A stretch of 64,000 nucleotides of DNA from the NCBI RefSeq assembly GCF_001316245.1, contig NZ_BBDM01000012.1, positions 21,576 through 85,575 of the forward strand, read 5' to 3'. How positions within the stretch are numbered: position 1 is the stretch's first letter; each line of letters opens with the position of its first letter. This DNA comes from Vulcanisaeta sp. JCM 14467 (GTDB taxonomy: Archaea > Thermoproteota > Thermoprotei > Thermoproteales > Thermocladiaceae). The position numbers and the translations under genes are program-made. Of the stretch, positions 1 through 9,622 are shown piece by piece. The notes below the pieces were generated by a model. It ran no database searches. It saw nothing but the letters and a program-made list of their open reading frames with translations, and was not told the DNA's origin.

Positions 1-339
1 TGCAGGTATCATGAAGGTCAGCGTTATTGGTAGGTAATGCATTATTATGTAGGCCTCGGGCTCCTTATATATTGGGTCATAACCAAGATTACCACTAAAG
101 ACGCCTATTAAGTAGTTGATGAATTGAACATAAAGCGGGGCATCAAGGTGGTACTCCTTGACAATCGTCTCAAGCTGAGCCATTGTTGGGTGCGGACCTG
201 CATAAAGCCTGGCCAGTGCCAGTGGCGTTCCATAAATTGCGTGAACCAGAACAAACATTAGCAGGAGTAGGAGTAGTAATGTTATTATGGCATTAATTAA
301 CCTCCTTACCACGAATATTGCAAAATCACGACCAGCCAT
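1..339 (-). CDS. ABC transporter permease, DppB type (partial)
   Basis: This is the first 113 residues of an inner-membrane permease of the peptide/nickel (DppB/OppB) ABC family, which runs off the window edge. A basic N-terminus (MAGRDFAIFVVRRL) leads into a first membrane helix rich in Leu and Ile. The extracytoplasmic segment contains the family pattern YGTP..., '...YHLDAPLYVQFINYL' and 'FSGNLGYD', typical of DppB N-termini. The ATG at 339 lies about 25 nt after a TATA-like stretch (363-375 on the + strand), which suits a leaderless start. It is downstream of and co-oriented with the binding protein at 481-2551, so both probably belong to one peptide or oligosaccharide importer. Confidence 0.85.
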   Translation of the reverse strand, partial: MAGRDFAIFVVRRLINAIITLLLLLLLMFVLVHAIYGTPLALARLYAGPHPTMAQLETIVKEYHLDAPLYVQFINYLIGVFSGNLGYDPIYKEPEAYIIMHYLPITLTFMIPA

Positions 340-480
340 ATAATCATCAAGATAATCGTTACTTTAAAAAGCTTACCCACAGGTACATAGTCCTAAAAAT
401 ACCTAGAATTATATATTGACTAAAATAATTTATAAAAATAATAAAATATTTTTTTTAAATAAGTTAGAAATTATTTATAC

Positions 481-2551
481 CTATGAACTTACCTGAACTG
501 CCTTTGTTCCGTTACTGTATGTTATGACCGTTATCGTTATTGGCTTGTAATACATTGTGTTGTAATAGTACTGTCCATGTAACTATTACACCCTTTACAT
601 AGGGCTGTACTAGGAAGTATGGCACTGGGTCGGGTATCCACACGTACGGTGCCTGGTTATAGACTATCTCGTACACCTGCTTTGCTATTTGTATTTGTTC
701 GGTTAGGTTTGTTGTGAATGCTGCCTCGTAAAGTAGGTTTGCGACGGTCGGATTGTTGTACCAGGCATAGTCACCAGTTGGTAACTCACCAGTCAGTATT
801 GATATTGCTATCTGCATTATTGGGTCTGGCCAATCAGCGCACCAACCAACTTCGTAAATTAGCCTACCACTGATTGATGGCGAAGTCCAACTATCGAATT
901 CTGAAGATGTCACGTAGCTGATGGCAGTCGGTATACCAATCTGGCTTAAGTCCTGGGACACTATCTCGAGCTGCTCCTCTAACTGCGGCGTCACTGGCGG
1001 TATGACATAGATCGGTATTGACGGTAGCTTCTGTCCATTTGGATTACCTATTACGGTGCCGTTTGGCAGTACCGTGTAGAAGTCACCCTCCCACCCGGAC
1101 TCGTTGAGGTACTCAATGGCTAGGTTCGGGTTGTAGCTATAGAATGATAAGTTATCTGGATTGTATAGTGCTGGGTTGAGTGGTGTGAATGGGCCTAGGT
1201 ATAGCTTGGCTAATGTCACGTTTAGTAGTGGTGAGTAGTAGGTGTATAGTAGGGCTGTGTAGTTAATTGCATGTTCAATGGCTAGTCTAAAGTCTGTTAT
1301 GTTCGTGGGCCACCTCTGGGTGTTCATTGAGAACATCATTATGCACTCAGGAGTTAAGTCCCAGCTAATGTGCACAATACTTGTTGGTGGTAAGTACTGG
1401 TTATATGGCGACCAGGCACTATAGACCTGGCTTAGGAATGGTGAGCTTACGTAGGATAGTTGGGCTTGATTCTCAGCGAATAGTTCGACCCTATTGGTGT
1501 GTGATTCTGATATCTTCAGGTCTATGATCTTTATGTGACCGGGTTGGTCAAGCACGGGTAGTGAACCCGGTGGGTAATTATTGCCCCAGTAGTTCGGGTT
1601 AAGCGTTAGGACAATCTCAGTGAATTCGCCTGGTGTTCCTGTGACACTCTGTATCTCATAAGGACCAGTACCAGGCAACCCATACTGGCATAGGTAGCTG
1701 TTCGGTGAGTTGACCTGAACACCGCCGTGTGCGTCTACGTAGGCTGGTGGTACCATCGCGCCCCACCATGATGCAATGTCAAGTAGGAAGTACATGTATG
1801 GATGTATCAAGTTAATCTCAACCTCATACGGCCCCAATACCACTACGGCTTGGTTTGGGTATTCCATGAGTTTTACTATTGATTGGTTGTGTACGTTGAA
1901 GTTGCTTAGTACGTTGGCTAGGGCATTGGCGCACTCCTCCTCATAACCAGTCAGGTTAGTCTGCGGATTCGGAAACTGAAGACCAAAAATCTGCTCCATA
2001 GCACGACAAACACCCCAGGGAGTGGCATAACCCGTTTCGCTATAGACGCTCTCATGGAATAGTAATGAACCATAATTGCTCACTCCGGGTCCCTGGCCCA
2101 TGATTATTGTTCTGTAGAGGCTGAACCAGACTACGGTTGCGTTGAATGGCTCACCATCAGTGAAGTATACGCCCTGCCTAAGCGTAAATATGTAATGCTT
2201 ATAGTCAGGACTAACAGTCCAATTAGTGGCAAGCATAGGAACAACATGGAAGTAGTCACTACCATTCCATGTCACTAACTCCTGATAGACAACATTAAAT
2301 ATTGGTTGATCCATTGTCCAGAAGCCCGTGGCTGGGTCTAGGCAGTCTGGTGACGAAACATCCGTCAGGTCAATTAGTTCGTTTGGGTTTGGTGGTGCTA
2401 ATGTTATTGTTTGGTTCGAGACTACCTTAGGCTTGACAGTAGATGATAAGTCACCGCGAGGTAACCACCAACTGCGACGACCACGACAACAACCACGATT
2501 ATACCTATCAACGCTGCCTTTGATATCCCTCCCCCGTTAAGACCTAGGCAT
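481..2551 (-). CDS. ABC transporter substrate-binding protein, family 5 (peptide/oligosaccharide type), frameshifted
   Basis: Extracellular solute-binding protein (SBP_bac_5 family) feeding the adjacent DppB-type permease. The long central frame (2314 down to about 570) carries the usual family features: a two-lobed architecture and 'FTLRQGVYFTDGEPFNATVVWFS', split by many aromatic and Asn residues typical of archaeal secreted proteins. Two breaks are evident. Near 2450 the frame leaves an N-terminal membrane anchor (IGIIVVVVVVVAVGGYLAVTYH). Near 571 the frame must shift so that the tail ends ...KAVQVSS at the stop 481-483. The start is unresolved: ATG 2551 is followed at once by a stop unless one base is lost, and a purine-rich GGGGGAGGG precedes an ATA codon at 2526. 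A TATA box lies at about 2564-2571. Real inactivation cannot be excluded, but the intact body argues for sequence error. Confidence 0.8.
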
Positions 2552-2748
2552 AAAGTAAGCCAATTTATATATTCTTAAAAGCTTTACTCACTGCTATTAT
2601 ACTATAAACATTATTTAGAGATAATTTAGATCATGAACCTATAAATATAAATGTATAAAAATTCATTTGAAATTAAATAAATTATTAGTAAGCCTTTACT
2701 AATCCTTTATTTTAATGACAAAAATTAATCGGCAGGTATTACTTCCTC
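2552..2748. other. AT-rich intergenic region
   Basis: About 200 nt between the binding-protein start and the acs stop. Apart from the binding-protein promoter I see no gene or convincing hairpin. It is AT-rich, with T/A-rich stretches that could end transcription of acs. Confidence 0.4.
2564..2571 (-). promoter_or_regulatory. TATA box upstream of binding-protein gene
   Basis: ATATAAAT on the minus strand, preceded by an A-rich stretch. A transcription start is expected near 2541, just before the GGGGGAGGG motif at about 2527-2535 that could act as ribosome binding site. Confidence 0.45.
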
Positions 2749-4755
2749 TCATTTGCTAAGTTTTTCAATCTCCGCCTTAAACTCTTCATAGGCCCTCTTA
2801 ACCTCCTCAACGCTTGCCTCATCCTCGAGTGTTGTTACGTCGCCCAGTGGTTGGCCTGTGACTACGGCCTTTACGAGCCTCCTCATTATCTTACCACTCC
2901 TGGTCTTTGGCAGTTTTGTTACGAAGAATATGTTGGATAGTGTGGCTATTGGGCCCACAAGCTCCCTAACCGTGTTGTTCAACTCAGCCTTCAACTGCTC
3001 AGATGGTTGGTAGCCCTGCCTCAACACGACATAGGCCACTGGGACCTCACCCTTCACTGGGTCCGGCACACCGACCACGGCCGCCTCCGCAACGGCTGGG
3101 TGTTGTATTAGGGCTGACTCGAGTTCGTAGGTGCCTAGCCTGTGGCCTGCGACCTTAATTACCTCGTCTGCTCTGCCTAGTATCCAGAAGTAGCCGTCCT
3201 CATCCTTAACCGCGTAGTCGCCCGCGTAGAATATGCCCGGGAACTTGCTCCAGTAAGTCTTCACATACCTGTCCGGGTCCTTCCAAATGGTCAGTAACAT
3301 GCCTGGCCACGGCTTCTTAATCACTAGGTAACCCCTCTGTCCTGGCGGTACTGGGTTTCCATTGTCATCAATCACATCAGCATCAACGCCAGGTAGTGGT
3401 GGCCCGTTGGTGCCTGGCTTGAGTGGTACTAGTGCTAGGCCTGGTGCGTGGGATATCAATATGCCTCCTGTCTCCGTCATCCACCAAGTCGAGCCAAAGG
3501 GCACCTTCTCCCTACCGACCAGTCTCCACAGCCATCTCCAGGCCTCTGGGTTTATGGGCTCGCCAACCGAGTGTATTATCCTTATCGTGCTTAGGTCGTG
3601 CTTCTTAACCCACTCATCACCGAACCTCATTAGCGTCCTTATCCCTGTGGGGCTTGTGTAGAGTATTGTTGCTCCATACCTCTCAGCAATGGCCCACCAG
3701 CGGTCTGGGTTCGGGTAGTCCAGCGCTCCCTCGTACATGATCGTCGTCATACCCTCAAGAAGTGGCCCAAATACTATGTAGCTGTGCCCCGTGACCCAGC
3801 CAATGTCGGCTGTGCAGAAGTGTATGTCGTCCTCCCTCGCGTCGAAGACCCACTTCATTGTTGCGTGGAGTAGCACCATGTAGCCTCCCGTGTCGTGTAC
3901 AATGCCCTTGGGCTTGCCCGTCGTTCCCGAGGTGTATAGTATGTACAGTGGGTGCTCACTCTCCACCGGCTCGGGCTCCACGTAGGCGTTCATCGGTACG
4001 TCACTCATAACCTCATGCCACCAGTAGTCTCTGCCCTTTACCATGTTCACGTCGTTAAGCCCAACCCTCCTGTAAACAATCACGTTCTTAACCGTGGGCG
4101 ATTGCTCAAGGGCCTTATCCACAATGTCCTTAAGCCTAATGACCCTACCACGCCTGTAACCGCCGTCAGCCGTTATCACGAGCTTAGCCTCCGCATCATT
4201 AAGCCTATCCGCTAACGCCTGTGCCGTGAATCCGCTGAAGACTACCGTGAATATCACGCCGAGCCTTGCAGCCGCTAGCATCGCTATTGGGAGCTCGGGT
4301 ATCATTGGTAGGTAAATGCCTATAGTATCGCCCTTCCTCAGGCCGAACTTATTCTTTAATACGTACGTGAGCCTATTAACCTCACGCCACAGGTCATAGT
4401 AAGTGAGCTTGCGAACCTCAAGCGGGTTACCACTCTGGTCAACCGGCTCGCCCTCCCAGATAATGGCAACCTTATTCTTACGCCCACCCCTGACATGCCT
4501 ATCAAGGGCTAGGTACGAAGCATTTAACCTACCACCAACGAACCACTTATAGAATGGCGGCTGCGGATCCGCAACCAACACCCTGTCCCAGGGCTTAAAC
4601 CACTCGAGCTCCCTGGCAATATTGGACCAGAAGGCCTCGATATCCCTGAGACTCTCCTGGTGAATCCTCCTATACTCCTCAGGATCAACAGCCCTCTCCT
4701 TACCGATTTCGGGAATTATCTTCTCCTTGAAGGGTAGAGCCCATGTTACTGACAT
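2749..4755 (-). CDS. acs: Acetyl-CoA synthetase (AMP-forming)
   Basis: Cytoplasmic enzyme joining acetate (or propionate), ATP and CoA into acyl-CoA, AMP and PPi. The 668 residues match the usual Acs length. Visible motifs in order: P-loop YTSGTTGKPKG at about residue 273, WWMTETGG at about 425, the hinge region GRADEVIKVAGHRLGT near 555, and the C-terminal SGKIMRR at about 617 with the catalytic Lys that is acetylated in many Acs enzymes. The ATG at 4755 is about 25 nt downstream of a TATA box, so the mRNA is probably leaderless. It stands alone and is one of the few long intact genes here. Propionyl-CoA synthetase is an alternative substrate assignment. Confidence 0.95.
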   Translation of the reverse strand: MSVTWALPFKEKIIPEIGKERAVDPEEYRRIHQESLRDIEAFWSNIARELEWFKPWDRVLVADPQPPFYKWFVGGRLNASYLALDRHVRGGRKNKVAIIWEGEPVDQSGNPLEVRKLTYYDLWREVNRLTYVLKNKFGLRKGDTIGIYLPMIPELPIAMLAAARLGVIFTVVFSGFTAQALADRLNDAEAKLVITADGGYRRGRVIRLKDIVDKALEQSPTVKNVIVYRRVGLNDVNMVKGRDYWWHEVMSDVPMNAYVEPEPVESEHPLYILYTSGTTGKPKGIVHDTGGYMVLLHATMKWVFDAREDDIHFCTADIGWVTGHSYIVFGPLLEGMTTIMYEGALDYPNPDRWWAIAERYGATILYTSPTGIRTLMRFGDEWVKKHDLSTIRIIHSVGEPINPEAWRWLWRLVGREKVPFGSTWWMTETGGILISHAPGLALVPLKPGTNGPPLPGVDADVIDDNGNPVPPGQRGYLVIKKPWPGMLLTIWKDPDRYVKTYWSKFPGIFYAGDYAVKDEDGYFWILGRADEVIKVAGHRLGTYELESALIQHPAVAEAAVVGVPDPVKGEVPVAYVVLRQGYQPSEQLKAELNNTVRELVGPIATLSNIFFVTKLPKTRSGKIMRRLVKAVVTGQPLGDVTTLEDEASVEEVKRAYEEFKAEIEKLSK

Positions 4756-4767
4756 ACAGAGGATTAC

Positions 4768-4780
4768 TTAAATATAGAGT
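4768..4780 (-). promoter_or_regulatory. TATA box of acs
   Basis: CTCTATATTTAAG on the minus strand. Its spacing to ATG 4755 puts the transcription start at or next to the A of the start codon, the leaderless pattern common in crenarchaea. Confidence 0.55.
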
Positions 4781-4886
4781 TTTATAAGTTTTATCAATGT
4801 TATATTCACTTTTATTATTTGCAATTGTAGAAATATATAACGGCAGTATTCAGATATAATAACTATACTACGAACCCGCCGAAAAA

Positions 4887-5462
4887 CTAGATAGACCTTC
4901 TACCGCTTAATATGTGCTCTACCTGTCGCTCAATGTAGTTTACTGTAAACCTTACGCTATTGAGCTTCTCATCAATCTCCTTAATCCTAGGCTTAATCTC
5001 CTCATTATAAACCCTCCAATCCCTAGGCTGAAGCATACGCACTATCTGCGTCGTCCTATACATCGCCACCACCTCCGTGGGCCTCAACTCCCAGGGCAGT
5101 CTCAACTCCTCAAGTCTCCTAACCCTAGCGTACTTAGCCTTACCCACTTCCACGGCGTGCACATGGTGCGCAAATAGGTGGAGTAGTGTGTTCATGTCCA
5201 TCCTATAGTTAATGAGTATTATTGACTCCTCGGGAAAGTACTTACCAGTTATTGCCTGGCATTCCTGCCCCCTATCGATATACTCCACGCATTCGTTCGT
5301 CTGGTTCACTGTGGCTATCACCCTGGGCTTCTCAATATTCATCCTCTCGGACAAGCCCTCGAGTATTCCCTCAGCACTGCTCTCAATGTCCTCCAGGGGT
5401 TTTAGGACTGAATTCTCAATCTCCGCAATTACCTGGTTAATGAAGTCCCTACCAGCCGACAT
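4887..5462 (-). CDS. Conserved hypothetical protein, HLFAHHVHA motif
   Basis: 191-residue, charged, probably cytoplasmic and mostly helical protein. I do not recognise the family. A His-rich stretch (HLFAHHVHA, residues about 98-106) followed by a region of Arg/Glu recalls reduced metal-binding helices of minimal metalloprotease-like folds, but the canonical HExxH is absent, so no activity is claimed. Two Cys lie near residues 57 and 68. Single gene with acs downstream in the same orientation, separated by about 130 nt. Confidence 0.6.
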   Translation of the reverse strand: MSAGRDFINQVIAEIENSVLKPLEDIESSAEGILEGLSERMNIEKPRVIATVNQTNECVEYIDRGQECQAITGKYFPEESIILINYRMDMNTLLHLFAHHVHAVEVGKAKYARVRRLEELRLPWELRPTEVVAMYRTTQIVRMLQPRDWRVYNEEIKPRIKEIDEKLNSVRFTVNYIERQVEHILSGRRSI

Positions 5463-5608
5463 GAACCTATTAATTACTAATTCCGAGGCTTATAAATCCT
5501 CCTCAGGGTTATTACCCAATAAGCCGAGCTAACGCGCTCAATAGTTATGCAAAAAAAATGCACAGTACACTATACCTAAAGTAACACTTAATTCATTACA
5601 GTGATTTT

Positions 5609-5848
5609 GTGAGGGTTGGTGAGTTAACAGTTGATTTAAGGGGAATTGGCTGCCCATACGGTAGTACATTAGCCATACAGCACTTCCGCGATGCGCCTGT
5701 TGGTTCGGTAATAACATTCGTACTCGATGATGAGGAGTGCTACCTAACACTGAAGAGGTTATTCCCATTACTCGGTCAAAGAGTCGTGAGAGTCGAGGAG
5801 CAGAATAGGGTGTATAGGCTCTCGGTCCTTAAGGTGAGGTTCTTCTAA
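5609..5848 (+). CDS. TusA/SirA-like sulfur carrier protein
   Basis: 79 residues with the diagnostic N-terminal motif DLRGIGCP (Cys at about residue 15), which in the TusA family carries a persulfide for sulfur transfer to tRNA thiolation, molybdopterin or sulfur metabolism. Starts with GTG. The second Cys (EECYL) is not a family hallmark. It stands alone between a hypothetical and a peptidase, so its partner cannot be read from context. The product is a small soluble two-layer alpha/beta protein. Confidence 0.75.
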   Translation: MRVGELTVDLRGIGCPYGSTLAIQHFRDAPVGSVITFVLDDEECYLTLKRLFPLLGQRVVRVEEQNRVYRLSVLKVRFF

Positions 5849-5886
5849 GCGGTAATGCATATTAACTTCGTACTAAGCCACAAAAC

Positions 5887-8408
5887 GTGTCCTTTGATAA
5901 AGCTGGCTACCTAATTGGTAGGAACTTCGTATACCCTGATTACAGGCCCCAATTCCCCAGGCACTACGGCTATGCACTGAGACACTTAAAGGCCCAAGTA
6001 CGGATTAGAACCAGTGACAAATCAATTGAAGCTTAGCCGAGTACAGCATTGAAGTACCGCCGAGTAGGGATTACATAGAGCTTGATGCAGCTGAGGTGAG
6101 GATTACCTCGGTCAGGGTTGATGGACAGGAAGCAAGGTATGAGTATGATGGAAAAACGCTCAGAGTATACGTTAGTCAGGGAGTTCATGTAGTCCAGGTC
6201 AGTTATGAGACCAAGCCAAGGAAGGGGCTTTACTTCGTACTACCTGATGAGCATTATAGGGATAGGGTGCCTATGGTCTGGACGCAGGGCGAGAGTGAGG
6301 ATAATCACTACTGGTTACCAATGCCCGACTACCCAAACATTAAGTTCACCAGTGAATTATTAATAATAGTCCCGAAGAATTGGACCGCAGTCTCCAACGG
6401 AGTATTGGTGGAGACCAAGGACCTCGGTAATGAGGTGATGTGGCACTGGCGCTTGGATAAACCGCACTCAGCCTATCTAGTGGCCTTCGCAGCCGGTGAG
6501 TTTGAGGCTGTTAGGGAGGATTGCGATGGAGTGACCATTGAGCACTACGTGCCGAGGGGGTACGGTGATAAGGCCCGTTTCAGCTTCTACAGGACATGCG
6601 ACATGATTAGGTTCTACAGTGAGTATACTGGCGTTAAGTACCCATGGCCGAACTATAAGCACGTAGCCGTCAGCGAGTTCATATATGGTGGCATGGAGAA
6701 CACGACAGTGACCATAGTCACAGACACCACCCTACACGATGAACACGCCCACTGTCCAAGTTCTAAATTCCCATGTCCAGGTATGGAGACTTCACGTCAG
6801 ATGGTTTAGTTGCTCATGAGCTTGCCCATCAGTGGTTTGGTGATTACGTCACGACTAAGGACTGGGCGAATATATGGCTTAATGAGGCCTTCGCCACGTA
6901 CTTCGAGGCTCTCTACACCGAGCATGCCAAGGGCCGTGACGAGTTCCTATACGAGCTTTACCAAAACCTTAGGAGCTACCTCAATGAGTACGGTAATAGG
7001 TATGCTAGGCCCATAGTCATTAGGCTCTACAGGATCCCGAGGAGATGTTTGATAGGCACACGTATGAGAAGGGTAGCCTGGTCCTCCACACGCTCCGTAA
7101 CCTACTCGGTGATGAAGTATTCAGGAGGGGCATTAACCTATACCTAACCAGGCATGCCCATGCAATGCCGATACGGAGGACTTTAGGAAGGCTCTTGAGG
7201 AGGTTTCAGGGCAACCACTCGATTGGTTCTTCATGCAGTTCGTATACTCGGCGGGTCACCCAGTGATTAAGTATTCCTGGAGCTACGATGCAGGTAATAA
7301 ATTCATAAGATTAAGTATTAGCCAGGTCCAGGGTGACGACTCGTACCCAGTCTATAGACTACCCCTTGAATTTGAAATCAAGTACCCAGGTGGTAAGGCC
7401 GAGATATTCAGGTTTGAGTTAAATGAGAGGGAGGTCACGGTGTATATACCGGCTAGTGAGAGGCCTCAGTACATTTGTATAGACCCTCAGTTTAAGATCG
7501 GTGTTAAGGCTGTTAATGCGGATAAGGGTGTTGAGGAGGCCATTGCGGAGTTAGGTAGCGACAACCTGGTGTGTAGGCTTGAGGCTGTTGATGCGCTGGC
7601 GAGGGATGGTAGTGCCAGGGCCGTTGAGGGATTGAGCAAGGCGTTAACTGGCGACTCATTCTGGGGTGTTAGGGCCGAAGCGGCTAGGGCGCTTGGTAGG
7701 GTTGGCACGGAGGATGCGCTTAAGGCGCTCCTCAATGCGCTAAATAATGAGAGACACCCAAGGGTTAGGCAGGCCATTGTGGAGGCCCTTGGGAACTTTA
7801 GGAACAATGATAATGCGGCTAAGGCGCTCGTGTCAGTCCTGGAGAACTCCTCGGAGAGTTACTACGTTAGGTCTAGGGCTGCGCAGTCACTCGGTAAGTT
7901 GGGGATGCCGGACTACGGTAAGTACCTCATTAAGGCCCTCGACTACCCAAGCCATAACTACGTAATAACCCAAGGCGCGCTACAGGGACTCTCGGAGCTT
8001 GGGACCGACGAGACCGTGGACACACTCATTAAGTATACGGAGCTTGGTAAGCCCACGTTGGTTAGGGTTGCGGCCACGCAGTCTCTGGGTAAGTTCGTAA
8101 GCGTTAGGAGAGTTTACGATAGGGTTAGGGAATTGCTGAGGGATCCGTATTACAGGGTTAGGTACGCTGCCGTGGCTGCTGTTGAGAGCTCCCTGGATCC
8201 GAGGTTCCTGGACATACTCGATGAGTTAGCCAGTAAGGACTTGGATGGTAGGATTAGGCGCTATGCGAGGGATGTGGCCAGGAAGATCAGGGATCAGCTG
8301 CAGAGGGGCGTGGAGTATGCTAGGTTGAGGGAGGAGATCGAGAGGATCAGGGAGGAGCAGAGAAGGATAATGGATAGGTTAGGTAGGGTAGAGACGAAGT
8401 ATGGTTAG
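5887..8408 (+). CDS. M1-family zinc aminopeptidase with C-terminal HEAT repeats (4 frameshifts)
   Basis: Large aminopeptidase that removes N-terminal residues from peptides. From GTG 5887 the N-terminal beta domain begins [21 protein letters not shown]. The substrate-binding GGMEN lies near nt 6690, the zinc site HELAHQW near 6814, and the third zinc ligand in NEAFATYFE, giving HExxH-X18-E. After the catalytic domain, about 270 residues form HEAT/PBS-lyase repeats (nt about 7530-8300) and a charged coiled tail. Frame breaks occur at about 6031 (a G lost gives the expected SIEGLAEYS), between 6765 and 6800, at about 7034 (GGG read as GG) and at about 7165. All are compatible with single missing bases, and the protein is otherwise conserved throughout, so sequence error is likelier than decay. 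Confidence 0.85.
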
Positions 8409-8604
8409 TCAAGACTTCCCGTGAACATTAACATTCATGTTAATTAAATAACTTCATTTACCCTCATCCCATCACCTATCCCCTCTTCCCTTAACTAATT
8501 CATAGATCACTAACTCACTTAATGAATTACCCCAACACTTGACTTATTATAAAGGATAAACTCAACCTATGTCCAACAATACCTTTGAACAACATAACAT
8601 CATA
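8409..8604. other. Intergenic region
   Basis: Convergent intergenic stretch of about 195 nt, pyrimidine-rich on the + strand (many cc/ct/tta), without an ORF or clear hairpin. It probably holds the terminators of both flanking genes, as T-rich tracts occur, but none is distinct. Confidence 0.35.
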
Positions 8605-9219
8605 TCATTTCCTTCCCCAAGTACTTGGTTTATAGGTTCTTTTCCTTAGCTCTATTGCCTTGTTTATGATGTGTTGGGCGAGTTCAGGGGCTATCACGTT
8701 CTTGAGACTTAGTACCCTGACTATTAACTCGCAGAACTTAGCGTTGGTGTTGAAGTCGCAGATGCTAACGTCGGTTTCGCGGTCACCGCCCCTACACCTA
8801 ATCATTAGGTACGCGTGCCTACCCTTCCCATACACGGTTAGGTAACAACCACGCTGCCGCAAACCCCTAACCACACCATCAATCACAGGCCCATAAAGGC
8901 CATCCACGTAATTAACAACAGCACCCACCAACTCATCAACCGGCACAGCCAAGATGTAGCGAGCAACCCCATCAGCACTAGGCACTGCCTTGAGTATTCC
9001 GGAATCCGCAAACTCCTTTAGGTACCTATTGGGTACATTAACATCATACTCATCAAAGTCACGCCCAGGATTACCCCTAGCATAATCAATAATATTCATT
9101 AAGTACGATAACTTCCAAACCCTACCCTCAGCATCACTACCATCCAAGTCCCTAAGTAACTCATCAATACCCATCATCAACAACCCACTAACCACAACCA
9201 CCACTAAAAACACTTCCAT
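8605..9219 (-). CDS. Hypothetical protein
   Basis: Up to 204 residues. The first 15 (a run of Val and Leu) could be a short membrane anchor, but an internal ATG at 9174 (MGIDELLRDLDG) would give a soluble 189-residue protein and is equally possible. The rest is mixed alpha/beta with two Cys pairs (GCYLTVYG..., IRCRGG, SICDFN...KFCELI). I do not recognise it. Its DNA is G/C-poorer in third positions than acs but not alien. It has no close neighbours and no functional context. Confidence 0.5.
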   Translation of the reverse strand: MEVFLVVVVVSGLLMMGIDELLRDLDGSDAEGRVWKLSYLMNIIDYARGNPGRDFDEYDVNVPNRYLKEFADSGILKAVPSADGVARYILAVPVDELVGAVVNYVDGLYGPVIDGVVRGLRQRGCYLTVYGKGRHAYLMIRCRGGDRETDVSICDFNTNAKFCELIVRVLSLKNVIAPELAQHIINKAIELRKRTYKPSTWGRK

Positions 9220-9305
9220 CGGGGAATATTAGGGGAATACAAACCATAAACCCAACAACCAAACCCAACCATTAACCTCCCTAGTTTCTCTTATTTTGTC
9301 CAATA

Positions 9306-9319
9306 TTTTTATTTAAATG
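9306..9319 (+). promoter_or_regulatory. TATA-box promoter of the hairpin transcript
   Basis: TTTTTATTTAAATG, a strong crenarchaeal TATA element. It places transcription start near 9338-9341, ahead of a region with no long ORF but a 22-bp inverted repeat. Confidence 0.55.
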
Positions 9320-9337
9320 CCAATCGAGACGTACCTT

Positions 9338-9510
9338 AATGGAACATCACGAGAAATACTGCGTAATTACCATAACGAGGAAAAGGAGGGTGGGCGCCAG
9401 GCAGGGATGAGACCTGTGATGACGTATCCTAGCGCAGAGCCCTGAAGAGGCTTAGAACCGCTGAGGTGGACCTGCCTGGCGCCCACCCTCCTCCTTAATG
9501 TTTCGTGGCT
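9338..9510 (+). ncRNA. Candidate structured RNA with 22-bp perfect stem
   Basis: A perfect 22-bp inverted repeat pairs 9384-9405 with 9471-9492 around a 65-nt loop. Weaker outer pairing (CACGA at about 9348 with TCGTG at about 9503) and an inner hairpin (GAGCC/GGCTT around CTGAAGA, plus AGCG/CGCT) extend the structure. Inside the loop are GTGATGA and two CTGA elements that resemble box C and D motifs. The region is far more GC-rich than its flanks, as expected for a stable RNA in a hyperthermophile, and has its own promoter. Candidates are an unusual C/D-type guide RNA or another structured RNA such as a reduced RNase P RNA. A 23-codon leaderless ORF starting at ATG 9339 is the competing reading. 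Confidence 0.5.
9384..9492. repeat. 22-bp inverted repeat
   Basis: Arms 9384-9405 and 9471-9492 are exact reverse complements, rich in G and C. No target-site duplication is visible next to the arms and no transposase is near, so an insertion element is not supported. Confidence 0.85.
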
Positions 9511-9622
9511 CTTTAAAAGTCTATCCCTGATTTTAGGCGTTGGTTCTGTGGATTATAGTCATTAATTTGTTAATGCTGAGTGATGTCCGCATGATGAGTC
9601 CTTGGGCATGAAACTCGGTGAG

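Noticed and set aside
7487..7807. Minus-strand Ser/Ala-rich ORF
   Set aside because: Antisense shadow of the HEAT repeats of the aminopeptidase; composition follows the + strand codons.
9384..9492. Insertion element or MITE
   Set aside because: Inverted arms are adjacent to no target duplication, no second copy is visible in the window, and a dedicated promoter lies upstream.
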